Positions 34,621 to 44,792 are shown, counted from the first letter of the stretch. The stretch: 64,000 bases of DNA from JBCCCJ01 sp039029315 (GCA_039029315.1 JBCCGK010000016.1:62001-126000); one strand, 5' to 3'. Program-made: numbers and translations. Notes: generated from the letters alone by a model not told the origin.

Positions 34621-35856
34621 TTATTGCTTCACAAAAGAGGCGGTCTGAGTCCAGCCTGTCCCTTCGATGGAGAGGAAATACATACCTGCTTCCATGTTGT
34701 GGACATCTAAATTCAGTTCATCCTGTCCGATGATCAAGTTTCCAGAAGTGAGTACCTGTCCAAGCGTGTTATGTACTCTGTAGGAAAGAGATTCCTGGCG
34801 GATCAATTCTAAAGAGATAGTCAACTCGGCTGAAACAGGGTTCGGATACAACTTGATATTGGCTCCTGCTGTGATCTCCTCATCAATACTGAGGACTTTG
34901 GGGAAGATAGATATGAAATGTCCAGCGGCTACAGGCCCCCCACCTACTTCGATGGTATCAACAACCGCATTGCTGGCAACATCAATCACCATCACATTAT
35001 CGGACCCTTGATTCACTGCATAGACCTGGTTTCCATCTGGGGTAACATTTACTCCTGACGGGTTATCTCCAACATCAATGGTATCCACCACAGTTTTGGT
35101 AGAGGTATTGATCACAGATACAGTTGCTCCAAAGATATTGGCTACATAAGCAGTTGAACCATCTGGGGTAAAGGCAATCCCTGCTTGTCCCAAACCGGAT
35201 TGAATGGTATCTGTAATCGTTTTGTTAACAATGTCAATGACGGTTACAACCGTATCTTGAAAATTGGCTACATACAGCTCTGTGCCAGCTGGATTGATTT
35301 CCAGAATCTCTGGCTCAACTCCCACAGGAAATGTATCCGTAACCATATGGCTTGCCAAATCGATTACAATGACTTGATCAAAATCTCCTATGGGAACATA
35401 TAGTTCACTTCCATCGGGGGTAATTGCTGGAAGCCCTGGCTCACCTCCCACAATGATGGTATCTGTAATGACATGGTTGATGCCGTCAACAACCATGACA
35501 GTGCTGTCCCCAAAGTTGGAAATATAAGCCTTATCACCACCTGGGGCAACCAGGATCACTGGCGCTTCGCCCGCTGGAATGGTATCTACAGCCATATTAT
35601 CTGCAGTATTAAAGATAAAGATAGCGTCTCCAATATCGTCTGCAATCCAGATTTCCTTTCCATCATCGGTTGCCCAGATGGTTCTCAAACAAGAAGTAGA
35701 GTCAGGGGCCACCTGAATGGTTGCAGTTACTGTGGCAGTATTCACATCAATCACAGAATAGGTTCCATCATCTGAATTTGGGATATAAGCTGTCTGTGCC
35801 TGTGCAAAAAAGCTTCCTAAGCAAAGGCAAGCAAAAAGAAGGAAAGCTTTGTTCAT
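34621..35856 (-). CDS. YVTN-type beta-propeller protein with T9SS sorting domain
   Basis: A 411-aa secreted protein. The start at 35856 (MNKAFLLFACLCLGSFFAQA) gives a clean signal peptide; the open frame extends to 35985 with no support. Residues ~22-315 are seven or so ~42-residue propeller blades of the YVTN family (AYIPNSDDGTYSVIDVNTATV, KAYISNFGDSTVMVVDGINH, TAYVANIFGATVSVINTST). The C-terminus is a T9SS domain (LYPNPVSAELTISLEL ... AGMYFLSIEG). It probably sits on the surface as a binding or scaffold protein. Ligand unknown. Confidence 0.85.
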   Translation of the reverse strand: MNKAFLLFACLCLGSFFAQAQTAYIPNSDDGTYSVIDVNTATVTATIQVAPDSTSCLRTIWATDDGKEIWIADDIGDAIFIFNTADNMAVDTIPAGEAPVILVAPGGDKAYISNFGDSTVMVVDGINHVITDTIIVGGEPGLPAITPDGSELYVPIGDFDQVIVIDLASHMVTDTFPVGVEPEILEINPAGTELYVANFQDTVVTVIDIVNKTITDTIQSGLGQAGIAFTPDGSTAYVANIFGATVSVINTSTKTVVDTIDVGDNPSGVNVTPDGNQVYAVNQGSDNVMVIDVASNAVVDTIEVGGGPVAAGHFISIFPKVLSIDEEITAGANIKLYPNPVSAELTISLELIRQESLSYRVHNTLGQVLTSGNLIIGQDELNLDVHNMEAGMYFLSIEGTGWTQTASFVKQ

Positions 35857-36501
35857 GAGTGAAACGTGTTGGTAAAAATGATTCATAATTAAAAATTTGG
35901 TGAGAATGAATAGAAGTGGGAAAAGTATTTTTTTATGATTTGTACAACAGTAGTCTGTAAGAAAATACTGCCTTGAAATATTCAACAGTGAATCAATTCC
36001 TATTCCCTCTCAAAAGCACTTTCACCCCTGAATCAAAGCATGGACAGGAAGCAAAAACTTCCCGTCCATCTTTCTGTTCACTCAGGCAGCAGAGCTGCCA
36101 GATCTGTATGAATCGTAATCGCTTATTTTGCCAAGATTTACTTGCCAGCATACAATAAGTATTGAGATTAACATGCATGGAAGATGAATCATTAGGGTTC
36201 TGCTCCAATGAATAATTGGATGCAACCATCTTAGGCATAAAGCCCCAACAAAAGGAATCACGAATGCTAATCAGAAACAGGTTTCATCTCTAATTCATAA
36301 TAGAGACACCCATGGTTTTCAATTTTTTTTGGGATGAATATTCAGGAGACATAACTTGTGTAATCCTTGTCTTATCAGCAACAGGAAATAAGGCATAAAG
36401 GGCTATTTTTCCAAATTTTGGAGGGCACCATGTTCTGAACGGTAGGAAATATGTTCTGAATGGTAAGCTTGGTACAGTCCTCTCTTCCCGATTCGCATCC
36501 C
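35857..36501. other. Intergenic region upstream of beta-propeller gene
   Basis: These 645 bp contain no ORF I trust. There is a 12-pair hairpin at 36040-36069 (one mismatch; G-T on the minus strand), a 6-bp hairpin at 36288-36307, and a spaced direct repeat at 36430-36465. The long gap leaves room for an untranslated leader or small RNA on the minus strand, but I cannot define one. Confidence 0.35.
36430..36465. promoter_or_regulatory. Spaced direct repeat of ATGTTCTGAAYGGTA
   Basis: Two 15-bp copies (36430-36444, 36451-36465) differ at one base and repeat every 21 bp, about two helical turns. That spacing is typical of sites for AraC-type proteins, and an AraC-type DNA-binding domain ends the neighbouring regulator gene. 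The link is an inference. Confidence 0.35.
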
Positions 36502-39393
36502 TCATCCTGCTGCTGATTTGAGATACTCTCTTGGAGACTTTCCGAATCTTGCCTTGAACAGGGAAGAAAATGTCCTTTGGTGCTCAAAGCCGGATTCAAA
36601 AGCAATATCCGCCAAAGATTTCCTGCTTCCTGCTTCCATGTGTTGTCTGGCATGCTGTAACTGGACTTCCTGAATGAATTTCACAGTAGACAAGCCAGTG
36701 ATGGATTTGAGTCTGCGACGGAGTTGTCGTGGACTCATATGTGCAGCTTCCGCCAAACTCTCGGCTGTGTGCCGCCCTTCAGCAAAGGAGTCTTTCACCA
36801 GAGCCTTCAATTGACCCAGCCAAGCTTTGTGAGAAGCATTGAGACTGGCCCCGGCTATCTCCAAGGCTTCATTTTCTGTTTGAAATTCCTCGGATTGATG
36901 CCACTCTTTTCTTTGCTGCGCATTGTAGAGGAGATTTTGCACCCTGACAAGCAGTTCCTGCACAGAGAAGGGCTTGGTCAAATAATCATCAACTCCAACA
37001 GTCAGCGCAGACAGTTTGTCCCGCTCAGATGCCAAAGCGGTAAGCATCACCACTGGAATCTGTTGCCAATCGGTATGAGATTTAATCTCCTTAAGCATAC
37101 TCATGCCATCCAACTCTGGCATCATGATATCCGAGACAATCAGGTCGATTGTCTGCCCATGTTGTTGGAGCAATTCCAGGCCTTCCCTGCCATTCTTTGC
37201 CAACAAAATTTGCTCAAAGTTGGGAGACAACAAGCGGTGGATAAACATTCGCATGTCCTGATTGTCCTCCACGACCAGGATCGTGAAGTCTTTGCCGATG
37301 GAATAGATGGGATCCTGATCTGGGAGAACCTCAAATTCATCCACAACTTGAGCAGAAGCGCTCACCACTTTCTTGGGGATGTCAAAATAAAAATGACTCC
37401 CCTCTCCTGGCTTGCTTTCAGCATACACCTTTCCCCTCATCAACTGGGCAATTTCCTTTACAAAACTCAGGCCGATCCCTGTCCCTCCCTGTTCAGCTTG
37501 ATCATTGTGTTTGGCCTGGTAAAAGCGATCAAACACATGCGGCAGGTCTTCTACTTGAATCCCTTTGCCACTATCAGCAACAACACATTGCAAGGTCTGA
37601 GCCGTTTCAGTGACACCCATGCGAATCCGTCCTCCTTCCGGGGTAAATTTGATGGCATTGCTGAGGAAATTGTTCAACACTTTCTCTATTTTCTGACTGT
37701 CAAGCTCTACAGTCAGTCCCTCCTCCACCTCTATATCTAAGTCATAGTGTATCCTTTGATTGTCAAATTGGGAGGTGAATTGAGAAAAGACTTGTTCTAC
37801 AAAAGCTTGAATCTTCGTTGGTTTCTCCACCAAGTCAAGTTTATTCGCTTCCAATTTGGACAGATCCAGAATCTCTTCAATCAAACTCAGGAGACTTTTG
37901 CCATTCCGCTGCATGACTGTGAGCTGCTGTTGTACAGACTCCTTCTCCCAGACATCCGGTTGGTCCAGCATATTGGATAGGGGCCCCAAAATAAGGGTCA
38001 ATGGCGTCCGTAATTCATGGCTGATATTGGCAAAAAATCGCATTTTGGCTTCATCCAGACTTTTTAATTCTTCTGCTTGCTGTTGGATCAGGACATTTTG
38101 GGTAGCAAGTTCCCGTTTCGCCTGCCTTTGTCTTCGGTATCCCAACAACAGACCTAAGGTGAGAAACAGGACAAAAACACCTACAAGGATCAGAGAGCTC
38201 AGTTGATTGTTTTTGAGGCGGAGCTGAAGGGCCTGATTCTCTTTTTCTGAAGCCAGTTGTTCTTTTTCCAATTGTAAGTGGTATTTCTTTACATCAAATT
38301 CTCTGGTAGCACTGTCATTCAGTGCCTCTTGTTCATACTTATTCCTGGTGTATCTGAGGGCATCTTCAAAGCGTCTCTCCTCCTCCGCAATCCTGATCCT
38401 CATATCATAATTGATTATCAGGCGACTATACATCTTATGTTCCGCAGACAATAAAAAGGCAGAATCCAGGTGGACCAAAGCCTTATCATTGTTCCGAGCT
38501 TCCCATTCCAATTTTGCCAATCTGTGAAAGGCATAGATTTTTAACCAGGTATCATGATGTGCCCGATGCCGAAGTCGGGCAATCCCCAACGCCTTCTGAT
38601 AGAGAGCTTCTGCCTGTGCATATTGCTTCTGTTTGAACAATAAATCTGCCCGCCCACTTGCTGCGTGGAATGCATAGCGAGACTCAGAAAATTGACTAGA
38701 ATCAGAAGCAACAATGGTTTCGAGGGCTTCAACTATCTTTCTTAATTTATCATCATAGCCAAACTCTTCATATAAATATTTAAGACGCAATCGAAGAAAA
38801 TTCGATGTTTCTGGATCGTCGAGTTCAAGAGATTGGGCAAAGAGTTCCTCTATGTCAGGGAGAACGATATGAGCTTCATCGAGTTCCCAGGCCCTTTGTT
38901 CCAAAATCCGAATTTTCGTGCGGATGGTCCCTGCCTGATCTCCCGCTTGTTCATACAAGTCCAACAATTGTTCCCTAAAGAAGGCAATCCTGCCAATTGC
39001 ATTGATATAATTGTATAAATCAATCAATCTTTTGAGCGCAGCTATTTCTTTTTGTATTTCCTTTTTCTGTTGTGCCAATTCCCTCATTTTTTGGGCTACA
39101 GGAATTCCCGCCCAATACTCATTGGCACGTTCGAGTTTGCCCAAAACCTTGTCATACATCTCGTATTGGCAATCAAGGTCCTTTCCACAATGAGACCGAA
39201 CCGCTTCCAAAATGAAATATCGCGCCGTGTCTCCACCTGCTTGATCCAAACGCACATCAATGATTGAAAACAGGGATTCCAGATAAGGATCGGGAGAATT
39301 GGTGGATTGAGCAGGAAGAATATTGGTAGCGAAGAACCAAAATAAACTTCCGGCAATCAACTTCTTAAGAAGGAGGCGAGATAGAAGGAGCAT
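36502..39393 (-). CDS. Hybrid two-component regulator (TPR sensor, histidine kinase, receiver, AraC domain)
   Basis: A 963-aa one-protein signalling system. A signal/anchor leads into TPR-like helices (~35-370; RADLLFKQKQYAQAEALYQKAL) facing the periplasm. A membrane span at ~395-418 (LILVGVFVLFLTLGLLLG) follows, then a HisKA domain with the phospho-acceptor in FFANISHELRTPLTLI (~460), HATPase motifs (NNFLSNAIKF, VADSGKGI, GGTGIGLSFVKEI), a receiver with Asp in DLIVSDIMMPELDG (~754) and Lys in YLTKPF, and a C-terminal AraC-type HTH (~865-960). All signature residues are present. Unlike gut HTCS proteins that use beta-propeller sensors, this one uses TPRs. Targets are not obvious; nearby candidates are the beta-propeller and ThuA/cytochrome genes. 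Confidence 0.9.
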   Translation of the reverse strand: MLLLSRLLLKKLIAGSLFWFFATNILPAQSTNSPDPYLESLFSIIDVRLDQAGGDTARYFILEAVRSHCGKDLDCQYEMYDKVLGKLERANEYWAGIPVAQKMRELAQQKKEIQKEIAALKRLIDLYNYINAIGRIAFFREQLLDLYEQAGDQAGTIRTKIRILEQRAWELDEAHIVLPDIEELFAQSLELDDPETSNFLRLRLKYLYEEFGYDDKLRKIVEALETIVASDSSQFSESRYAFHAASGRADLLFKQKQYAQAEALYQKALGIARLRHRAHHDTWLKIYAFHRLAKLEWEARNNDKALVHLDSAFLLSAEHKMYSRLIINYDMRIRIAEEERRFEDALRYTRNKYEQEALNDSATREFDVKKYHLQLEKEQLASEKENQALQLRLKNNQLSSLILVGVFVLFLTLGLLLGYRRQRQAKRELATQNVLIQQQAEELKSLDEAKMRFFANISHELRTPLTLILGPLSNMLDQPDVWEKESVQQQLTVMQRNGKSLLSLIEEILDLSKLEANKLDLVEKPTKIQAFVEQVFSQFTSQFDNQRIHYDLDIEVEEGLTVELDSQKIEKVLNNFLSNAIKFTPEGGRIRMGVTETAQTLQCVVADSGKGIQVEDLPHVFDRFYQAKHNDQAEQGGTGIGLSFVKEIAQLMRGKVYAESKPGEGSHFYFDIPKKVVSASAQVVDEFEVLPDQDPIYSIGKDFTILVVEDNQDMRMFIHRLLSPNFEQILLAKNGREGLELLQQHGQTIDLIVSDIMMPELDGMSMLKEIKSHTDWQQIPVVMLTALASERDKLSALTVGVDDYLTKPFSVQELLVRVQNLLYNAQQRKEWHQSEEFQTENEALEIAGASLNASHKAWLGQLKALVKDSFAEGRHTAESLAEAAHMSPRQLRRRLKSITGLSTVKFIQEVQLQHARQHMEAGSRKSLADIAFESGFEHQRTFSSLFKARFGKSPREYLKSAAG

Positions 39394-39499
39394 AAATATA
39401 GTCAGACCAAGTGTGAATCTTCCAAAATTAAAAAATATTAGAATACTTACCTCTCAGAACTAAAATTATCCAAAAACCTGAAACATAACATATGTGAAC

Positions 39500-42226
39500 T
39501 CAGATGGCCCCATCCAGTTCATGAATGCTCCCTTGAATCATGCCTTCTACCTTTGTTCCATTTGGCGTTTTTAATTGATAGCTGATTTCTACCACCCATG
39601 CTTTTCGAATTTGTGGGATGCTGAGAAATACTGTTTGTCCGTCTCCTGACAGGCTGGCAGACTTCACTTCCCATTGCTGTTGATTGTAGCGATCGGAGCC
39701 ATAGGTTTTGCTTCGCTTCAAGGCCCAGGTATCAAGCTGAAAATTGGACAGATCCTGAAGCGAAGCGGGATCGATCTTTGTTGAAAATCGAATCTCGATG
39801 CCATTGGATCTGATATGCATCTCTATGGGAAGCTGCATTTCCTGATTTGTATACCGCACCCGATACAAGCCTCCTTCCTGTAAGACCTGATTGCTGCCCC
39901 ACGCATTCATGCCACAGACATAGAGTTGCCCATCGTCGGGATGAAAGCGGCCACGCATCACCCCTGTCGGGAACTGTGGAAGAGGAAGTTCGACCATGCC
40001 ACCTTGTTTCTGGCCATTGACTTCTTCATGCAAAACAAGAAAGATTTTGCCGAAACCATAGGATAAATTCAAGAGGGAGCCATTCAACGGTCCCCATTTG
40101 TCGCTCTCCACCCACATAAGCTCAGAGGGAGAGCGGTCATTCTTCTCATCTACCCACATGAGGGGCTGCTCCATGGCTCTGTCGGAAGCATCTCTTGGGG
40201 CACCATAACCATACATATTGCCATAAAAGCCGCCTTCCTTGACCCAGTTGATGCGGTTCATTGGATTCCAGTGTCCTTCCTGATCCGTCACAATAAAGCT
40301 TCCATCCGGATTGAGGCAGACACCATTAGCAGCCCGAAATCCAGTGGCCAGAATGTCCGTTTTACTCCCATCTTTGCTGACCCGCAACAAAGTTCCATGT
40401 TGTGGCACCAAGGCCGTCCGCGCATGCCGCGCACTTTTGGCATAATAGAAGTTGCCCTTCTCATCCACTTGCAAGCCCATCGCAAATTCATGATAATGCT
40501 CGGTAAGCTGATGATCGCTATTGAAGTTTTCGTAGAAATCGATTTCTCCATCTCCGTTCAGATCATGCAGCTTGACGATTTGGTCCCGGCAGCCGACATA
40601 AATGGATCCATCTTGAACCTTGATTCCCAAGGGTTGATACAATCCGGTGGCGATTCGCTTCCAGGTCAAGCTCCCTTGTGCCTGGGTGATACCGCCAATT
40701 TCCCACACCTCCCCCTCGATGGTACACAAGACGGCCTTGTCTGTGCCTGGGAGAACCTCTATTCCTCCGGCACGCATCCGACTTTTCCAGGGAGTAGGGA
40801 GAGGCAATGACAAGACATCCACTGCAAATGGGCCTTCAGATGTCCCTGGAATGATCTCACTCTTCACGATCGTTCTATGTCTGCGAGGGCCGCCTTTGGT
40901 GAATTGGGACAGATCTTCTGGGTCTGCTGATTTGCTCACAAAGCTAGGCAGACCTTCGGGATATTTGGAGAGAAAAATCTTCAGGCGAATGTTCTTGTTC
41001 GCCGGGATTTCCAAATAGTGAAATCCATGTTTCATACGTTGTTTTCCCCCACCAAACCCCTTCATCATGACAGCTACATCTTCCAGCGGAGCGATCCGCA
41101 GTACCAAGGGATTGGAAGAGGGAGTGATATTGAGTGTTCTGGAAAAAATCGGCTGAATACCATCCAACTCCATGTCAATTCGCTCGAGAATATTTGCGTC
41201 TCCAACAGAATATGAAAGAATGACCTGATCCTTATAATGGTAGAGTCCTTTGTAGTGCGTCCACGCTCTGGGAAGTGGGCCAAAATACCGACCATCTACC
41301 GCCTGAAATCTCTCATCATCGAACATCCCGGTTTCGGGATTTGCCCAGGCTGGCTCTGGCAAGGAATAAACCTGAACTTTGCCAACCGTTCTGGGATAAA
41401 TATTGTGCTTGTCATTGAGCAAAATTCCCTCCCAGTCAATGAATCCTTCTCCTGTCCAGATTCCAGCCAATCGCATCAAATCATGATCAAATAAAGCCCA
41501 GGCTTTTCCGGCAGCCACGCCTCCTTCTCCTTCATCAAGTCGGATCGCGATGCCCTTGTATGCGAAATTCACAGAGTCATAGTTCTCATTGGGAAGTGGA
41601 GAAAGGCCAGAGGAGATGATTCGATCTGGTGCATCCTCCGCAGACAGTTCATATGTATGGATCAAAAAATCTCCATAATCCATCTCTGCCCAGGGTTGCC
41701 AGACTTGAGGATCAGGACCAAAATTGATCCCTGTGGGCAGACTGTCCAGATAGGCCGCTGACAGTTCTTCATACAATTCTGGTCGATCTTCTTTGAAATA
41801 GGTTTCCCGAATAAAGTGAATCACCTCATACTTTTCTCTGGGAGAAAGACGAATTTGTGGAGGCATTTGGGCAAAGCCCCTTGTCAGGACTTCATACATC
41901 GAATAAGGATCATGGCCATGCTTGGCAGTATCTGCCCAAAATCTATGCGAGTCCGGCATAGAGCCCTGCTGGTCTGGATTGCCATGACAATTGAAACAAT
42001 TTCTCCCATAAATCCGCCGCCCTCTCCCGACTGCCTGTTCATTTGACACTACATCTGACCACAATCCTTTGTGGTCGACATTCTCTTCATAGTCCGGCAA
42101 GGAAGCCAGTGGCATCAGAAGCTCATCAGGCATATTCTGAAAAGCATTGCCTGAATCAAATGTCCCGCACCCTATCAGCAGCAGGTAGCCTCCGATTACA
42201 AATAGACTGGGCTTGAGTTGTCTCAT
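39500..42226 (-). CDS. Lipoprotein with c-type cytochrome and DUF6797/dehydrogenase-like propeller regions
   Basis: A 908-aa lipoprotein (lipobox LLIGC, Cys ~20). A single c-type heme site CFNCH lies near residue 79, followed by a Met-rich segment (RGFAQMPPQIRLSP) that may supply the axial Met. Residues ~150-420 match the DUF6797-type region (GLSPLPNENYDSVNFAYKGIAIRL; VDGRYFGPLPRAWTHYKGLY). Residues ~430-800 are propeller-like, as in membrane-bound dehydrogenases (GIKVQDGSIYVGCRDQIVKLHDLNGDGEIDFYENFN; AANGVCLNPDGSFIVTDQEG). Such fusions are common in Planctomycetota and Bacteroidota and are thought to oxidise sugars or polysaccharide fragments in the periplasm. The start overlaps the ThuA stop (ATGA), so the two are translationally coupled. 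Confidence 0.8.
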   Translation of the reverse strand: MRQLKPSLFVIGGYLLLIGCGTFDSGNAFQNMPDELLMPLASLPDYEENVDHKGLWSDVVSNEQAVGRGRRIYGRNCFNCHGNPDQQGSMPDSHRFWADTAKHGHDPYSMYEVLTRGFAQMPPQIRLSPREKYEVIHFIRETYFKEDRPELYEELSAAYLDSLPTGINFGPDPQVWQPWAEMDYGDFLIHTYELSAEDAPDRIISSGLSPLPNENYDSVNFAYKGIAIRLDEGEGGVAAGKAWALFDHDLMRLAGIWTGEGFIDWEGILLNDKHNIYPRTVGKVQVYSLPEPAWANPETGMFDDERFQAVDGRYFGPLPRAWTHYKGLYHYKDQVILSYSVGDANILERIDMELDGIQPIFSRTLNITPSSNPLVLRIAPLEDVAVMMKGFGGGKQRMKHGFHYLEIPANKNIRLKIFLSKYPEGLPSFVSKSADPEDLSQFTKGGPRRHRTIVKSEIIPGTSEGPFAVDVLSLPLPTPWKSRMRAGGIEVLPGTDKAVLCTIEGEVWEIGGITQAQGSLTWKRIATGLYQPLGIKVQDGSIYVGCRDQIVKLHDLNGDGEIDFYENFNSDHQLTEHYHEFAMGLQVDEKGNFYYAKSARHARTALVPQHGTLLRVSKDGSKTDILATGFRAANGVCLNPDGSFIVTDQEGHWNPMNRINWVKEGGFYGNMYGYGAPRDASDRAMEQPLMWVDEKNDRSPSELMWVESDKWGPLNGSLLNLSYGFGKIFLVLHEEVNGQKQGGMVELPLPQFPTGVMRGRFHPDDGQLYVCGMNAWGSNQVLQEGGLYRVRYTNQEMQLPIEMHIRSNGIEIRFSTKIDPASLQDLSNFQLDTWALKRSKTYGSDRYNQQQWEVKSASLSGDGQTVFLSIPQIRKAWVVEISYQLKTPNGTKVEGMIQGSIHELDGAI

Positions 42227-43371
42227 TCCATCAGGTGGTCAGACACCTGCATGTTCAGATCGTCGAAGTGTTTGTCTTTGTGGAAGCTGTATGGCCTTGG
42301 ATTGTAGGGTCCGACCACCTCAGCAGACGCCTTTTCAGGCACATCCATCTCCAACAACCAGAAGACGGCATTGACGTACATGCGGCGGACGCCTTCTGAC
42401 AGCATATCGGTAGCGGCCCCAATGGTGGCAGCAAAGGCTTTGCCGGATTGTCCACCAGGTAATTGATATGATTTGGTCCAGGCAACAGGCATCATGGGTT
42501 CGTTGGGATTTCCATCTTCAGGTTCCTCAGGATCGACTCCTGCGATTTCTGAATCTGTAGGACGCATCCCAAAGAGGGGATCGTTTTCATCAAACTCTCC
42601 AGCGCGGTTGATTACTTGCCCAAGAATAATTGGCTGAGAATCGTCTGGGAGTGGGAGTCGAACACCATAGACATCCGTTGGGCCCCAGATGTCCCCTGAT
42701 TCAATTCCATTTGTGATAGGATGCGTATCAGCTCCTTCAGCGACTATGCCTCTTGTACTTTGGTGTTTGTGATGTCCATGGTGGCTGATCCATTTTTCTC
42801 CCAACACCAATCGGCCAAATCCATCAGTCCAGGCTTCGTTGGGACCTTTGTAGCCATTGCTGTAGTGAAGCCATTTGCTTCCACTGTCCAGAATATTGAA
42901 GGCATGGGTGGCTGTTCGAATGCCAATGACAGGTTTTCCGCCCATCAGATAATTCTGAATGTGCATCATCTGATCATCTGGCAGTTCCCGGAATCGAGTA
43001 AACATGACCATGAGGTCTGCTTCTGCCAGGGCTTCGAGGCCAGGAATATTGTTGACATAATTGGGATCTACCTTGCCCAATTCAGCAGGGTCCTGTGCAA
43101 ACAAGACTGTACAAGTGAAGCCATGTTGGGTGGCGAGGATCTTGCCCAACTGTGGCAAAGCTTCTTCGGATCTATACTCCTCATCTCCGCTGACCAGGAC
43201 GATATGTTTTCCAACACCTGGGCCTTCTGTGCCTGTATAAGAAACCCACAGAACAGGATCGGCCTTACTTCCCGCATCTTTTTGGGCGGAATCACTGCTG
43301 GATTCCTGCGTAGATTGGCAGGAGAACAGGCAAAAAATGAGAAGAAAAAAAGTAGCAGTTGATAGTTTCAT
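42223..43371 (-). CDS. ThuA-like domain lipoprotein
   Basis: A 382-aa lipoprotein (FSCQ lipobox at ~18). Residues ~55-260 form a ThuA/glutamine-amidotransferase-like domain: KHIVLVSGDEEYRSEEALPQ, ADLMVMFTRFRELPD, PVIGIRTATHAF, and a His-rich GEKWISHHGHHKH segment. The C-terminal part has GKAFAATIGAATDM and RRMYVNAVFWLLEMD, also typical of ThuA proteins. The family is linked to trehalose and other sugar use but its reaction is not settled. Operon partner of the 908-aa cytochrome-propeller protein. Confidence 0.8.
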   Translation of the reverse strand: MKLSTATFFLLIFCLFSCQSTQESSSDSAQKDAGSKADPVLWVSYTGTEGPGVGKHIVLVSGDEEYRSEEALPQLGKILATQHGFTCTVLFAQDPAELGKVDPNYVNNIPGLEALAEADLMVMFTRFRELPDDQMMHIQNYLMGGKPVIGIRTATHAFNILDSGSKWLHYSNGYKGPNEAWTDGFGRLVLGEKWISHHGHHKHQSTRGIVAEGADTHPITNGIESGDIWGPTDVYGVRLPLPDDSQPIILGQVINRAGEFDENDPLFGMRPTDSEIAGVDPEEPEDGNPNEPMMPVAWTKSYQLPGGQSGKAFAATIGAATDMLSEGVRRMYVNAVFWLLEMDVPEKASAEVVGPYNPRPYSFHKDKHFDDLNMQVSDHLME

Positions 43372-43421
43372 AGTAACAAAAAGAAAAAGTATAGATGAAA
43401 TATGAATGGAAAGTCAGACAT

Positions 43422-43451
43422 GAAAAAGAGCTGCCCAGAAAGGACAGCTCT
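43422..43451 (-). terminator. Rho-independent terminator of enolase gene
   Basis: AGAGCTG/CAGCTCT with two further G-C pairs and a short loop (43427-43451) is followed by TTTTT on the minus strand, 27 bp past the enolase stop. Confidence 0.8.
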
Positions 43452-43477
43452 AACATAGTGAAATTTGTGATATCTTT

Positions 43478-44764
43478 CTAGACGTAGGGAAAAATTGACC
43501 CACCGAATACGGCAGCGCCTTCCAAATCCTGTTCGATTCTAAGCAGTTGGTTGTATTTAGCGATTCTGTCACTTCTTGAAGCAGAACCGGTTTTGATCTG
43601 ACCTGAATTGAGGGCTACAGCCAAATCAGCAATGGTGGTATCTTCTGTCTCCCCACTTCGGTGGCTGATGACATTGGTATAGCTATTTCTGGTAGCCAAA
43701 GAGACTGCTTCGATGGTTTCTGTCAAGGAACCAATCTGATTGACCTTTACCAGAATAGAATTGGCAACTCCCATGTCAATTCCTTTTTTGAGAAAATCAA
43801 CATTGGTTACAAACAGGTCATCTCCCACCAATTGGACTTTGTTCCCGAGGGTATCTGTCAGTTCTTTCCAACCATCCCAATCGTTTTCATCCAATCCATC
43901 CTCAATTGAGACAATGGGATATTTGTTGGACCAGTCTTTCCAGAATCCAACCATCTCAGAAGAGGTCAGCTCCTCTCCGGTCGAATATTTGAAGTGATAT
44001 TTTTTCTTCTCAGTATCATAAAACTCAGAGCTAGCCGCATCAATGGCGATAAACATATCTTCTCCGGGCTTATACCCAGCTTTCTCAATCGCTTCAAGTA
44101 TAGTAGTTACGGCAGATTCATTGGAAGGCAAATTCGGAGCAAATCCTCCTTCATCTCCCACATTGGTGCTCATGCCTTTGGATTTGAGGACCTTCTTCAG
44201 GGCATGGAAGGTTTCGGCTCCCATTCTCAAGGCTTCTCTGAAACTCTCTGCCTTGACAGGCATTACCATGAATTCCTGAATGTCAACAGAGTTGTCTGCA
44301 TGGCTCCCCCCATTGATGATGTTCATCATTGGAACGGGCAAATATCTGCCATTCACCCCACCTATATATCTGTAGAGGGGCATACCAAATTCCGCTGCCG
44401 CTGCCTTGGCGCAAGCCAGTGAGGCACCCAATATGGCATTGGCACCCAGTTTCCCCTTATTAGGAGTTCCATCAAGGGCAATCAGCAATTGGTCAATGGC
44501 TGCCTGCTCATAGACGAGTAGCCCCTCCAGTTCAGGTGCAATGATTTCATTCACATTTTGAACAGCGTTCAGGACCCCCTTGCCCAGATAGCGGTCTTTG
44601 TCACCATCTCGTAACTCAACAGCTTCGTGCATACCAGTACTGGCACCTGAAGGGACTGCCGCCCGTCCAATACTACCTTCATCAGTGAGGACTTCAACTT
44701 CTACAGTGGGATTTCCGCGAGAGTCAAGGATTTCTCTGGCGTTTACATCAATTATCAAACTCAT
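43478..44764 (-). CDS. eno: Enolase (phosphopyruvate hydratase)
   Basis: A 428-aa glycolytic enzyme converting 2-phosphoglycerate to phosphoenolpyruvate in the cytoplasm. Sequence runs colinear with bacterial enolases: IIDVNAREILDSRGNPTVEVEV at the N-terminus, PSGASTGMHEA, NKGKLGANAILGASLA, metal ligands in FIAIDAASSEFYD, SIEDGLDENDW and VGDDLFVTN, the catalytic Lys in ILVKVNQIGS and the signature SHRSGETEDTTIADLAV. Length is normal. A good Bacteroidetes-type promoter lies upstream (44793-44822) and a clear terminator downstream, so it is transcribed alone. Confidence 0.97.
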   Translation of the reverse strand: MSLIIDVNAREILDSRGNPTVEVEVLTDEGSIGRAAVPSGASTGMHEAVELRDGDKDRYLGKGVLNAVQNVNEIIAPELEGLLVYEQAAIDQLLIALDGTPNKGKLGANAILGASLACAKAAAAEFGMPLYRYIGGVNGRYLPVPMMNIINGGSHADNSVDIQEFMVMPVKAESFREALRMGAETFHALKKVLKSKGMSTNVGDEGGFAPNLPSNESAVTTILEAIEKAGYKPGEDMFIAIDAASSEFYDTEKKKYHFKYSTGEELTSSEMVGFWKDWSNKYPIVSIEDGLDENDWDGWKELTDTLGNKVQLVGDDLFVTNVDFLKKGIDMGVANSILVKVNQIGSLTETIEAVSLATRNSYTNVISHRSGETEDTTIADLAVALNSGQIKTGSASRSDRIAKYNQLLRIEQDLEGAAVFGGSIFPYV

Positions 44765-44792
44765 AGTACTCGCATTTTTTGAGATTCGGGGG

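Noticed and set aside
35993..36238. 81-codon minus-strand ORF upstream of the beta-propeller gene
   Set aside because: Composition is not protein-like and it contains the 36040-36069 hairpin; no start or family support.
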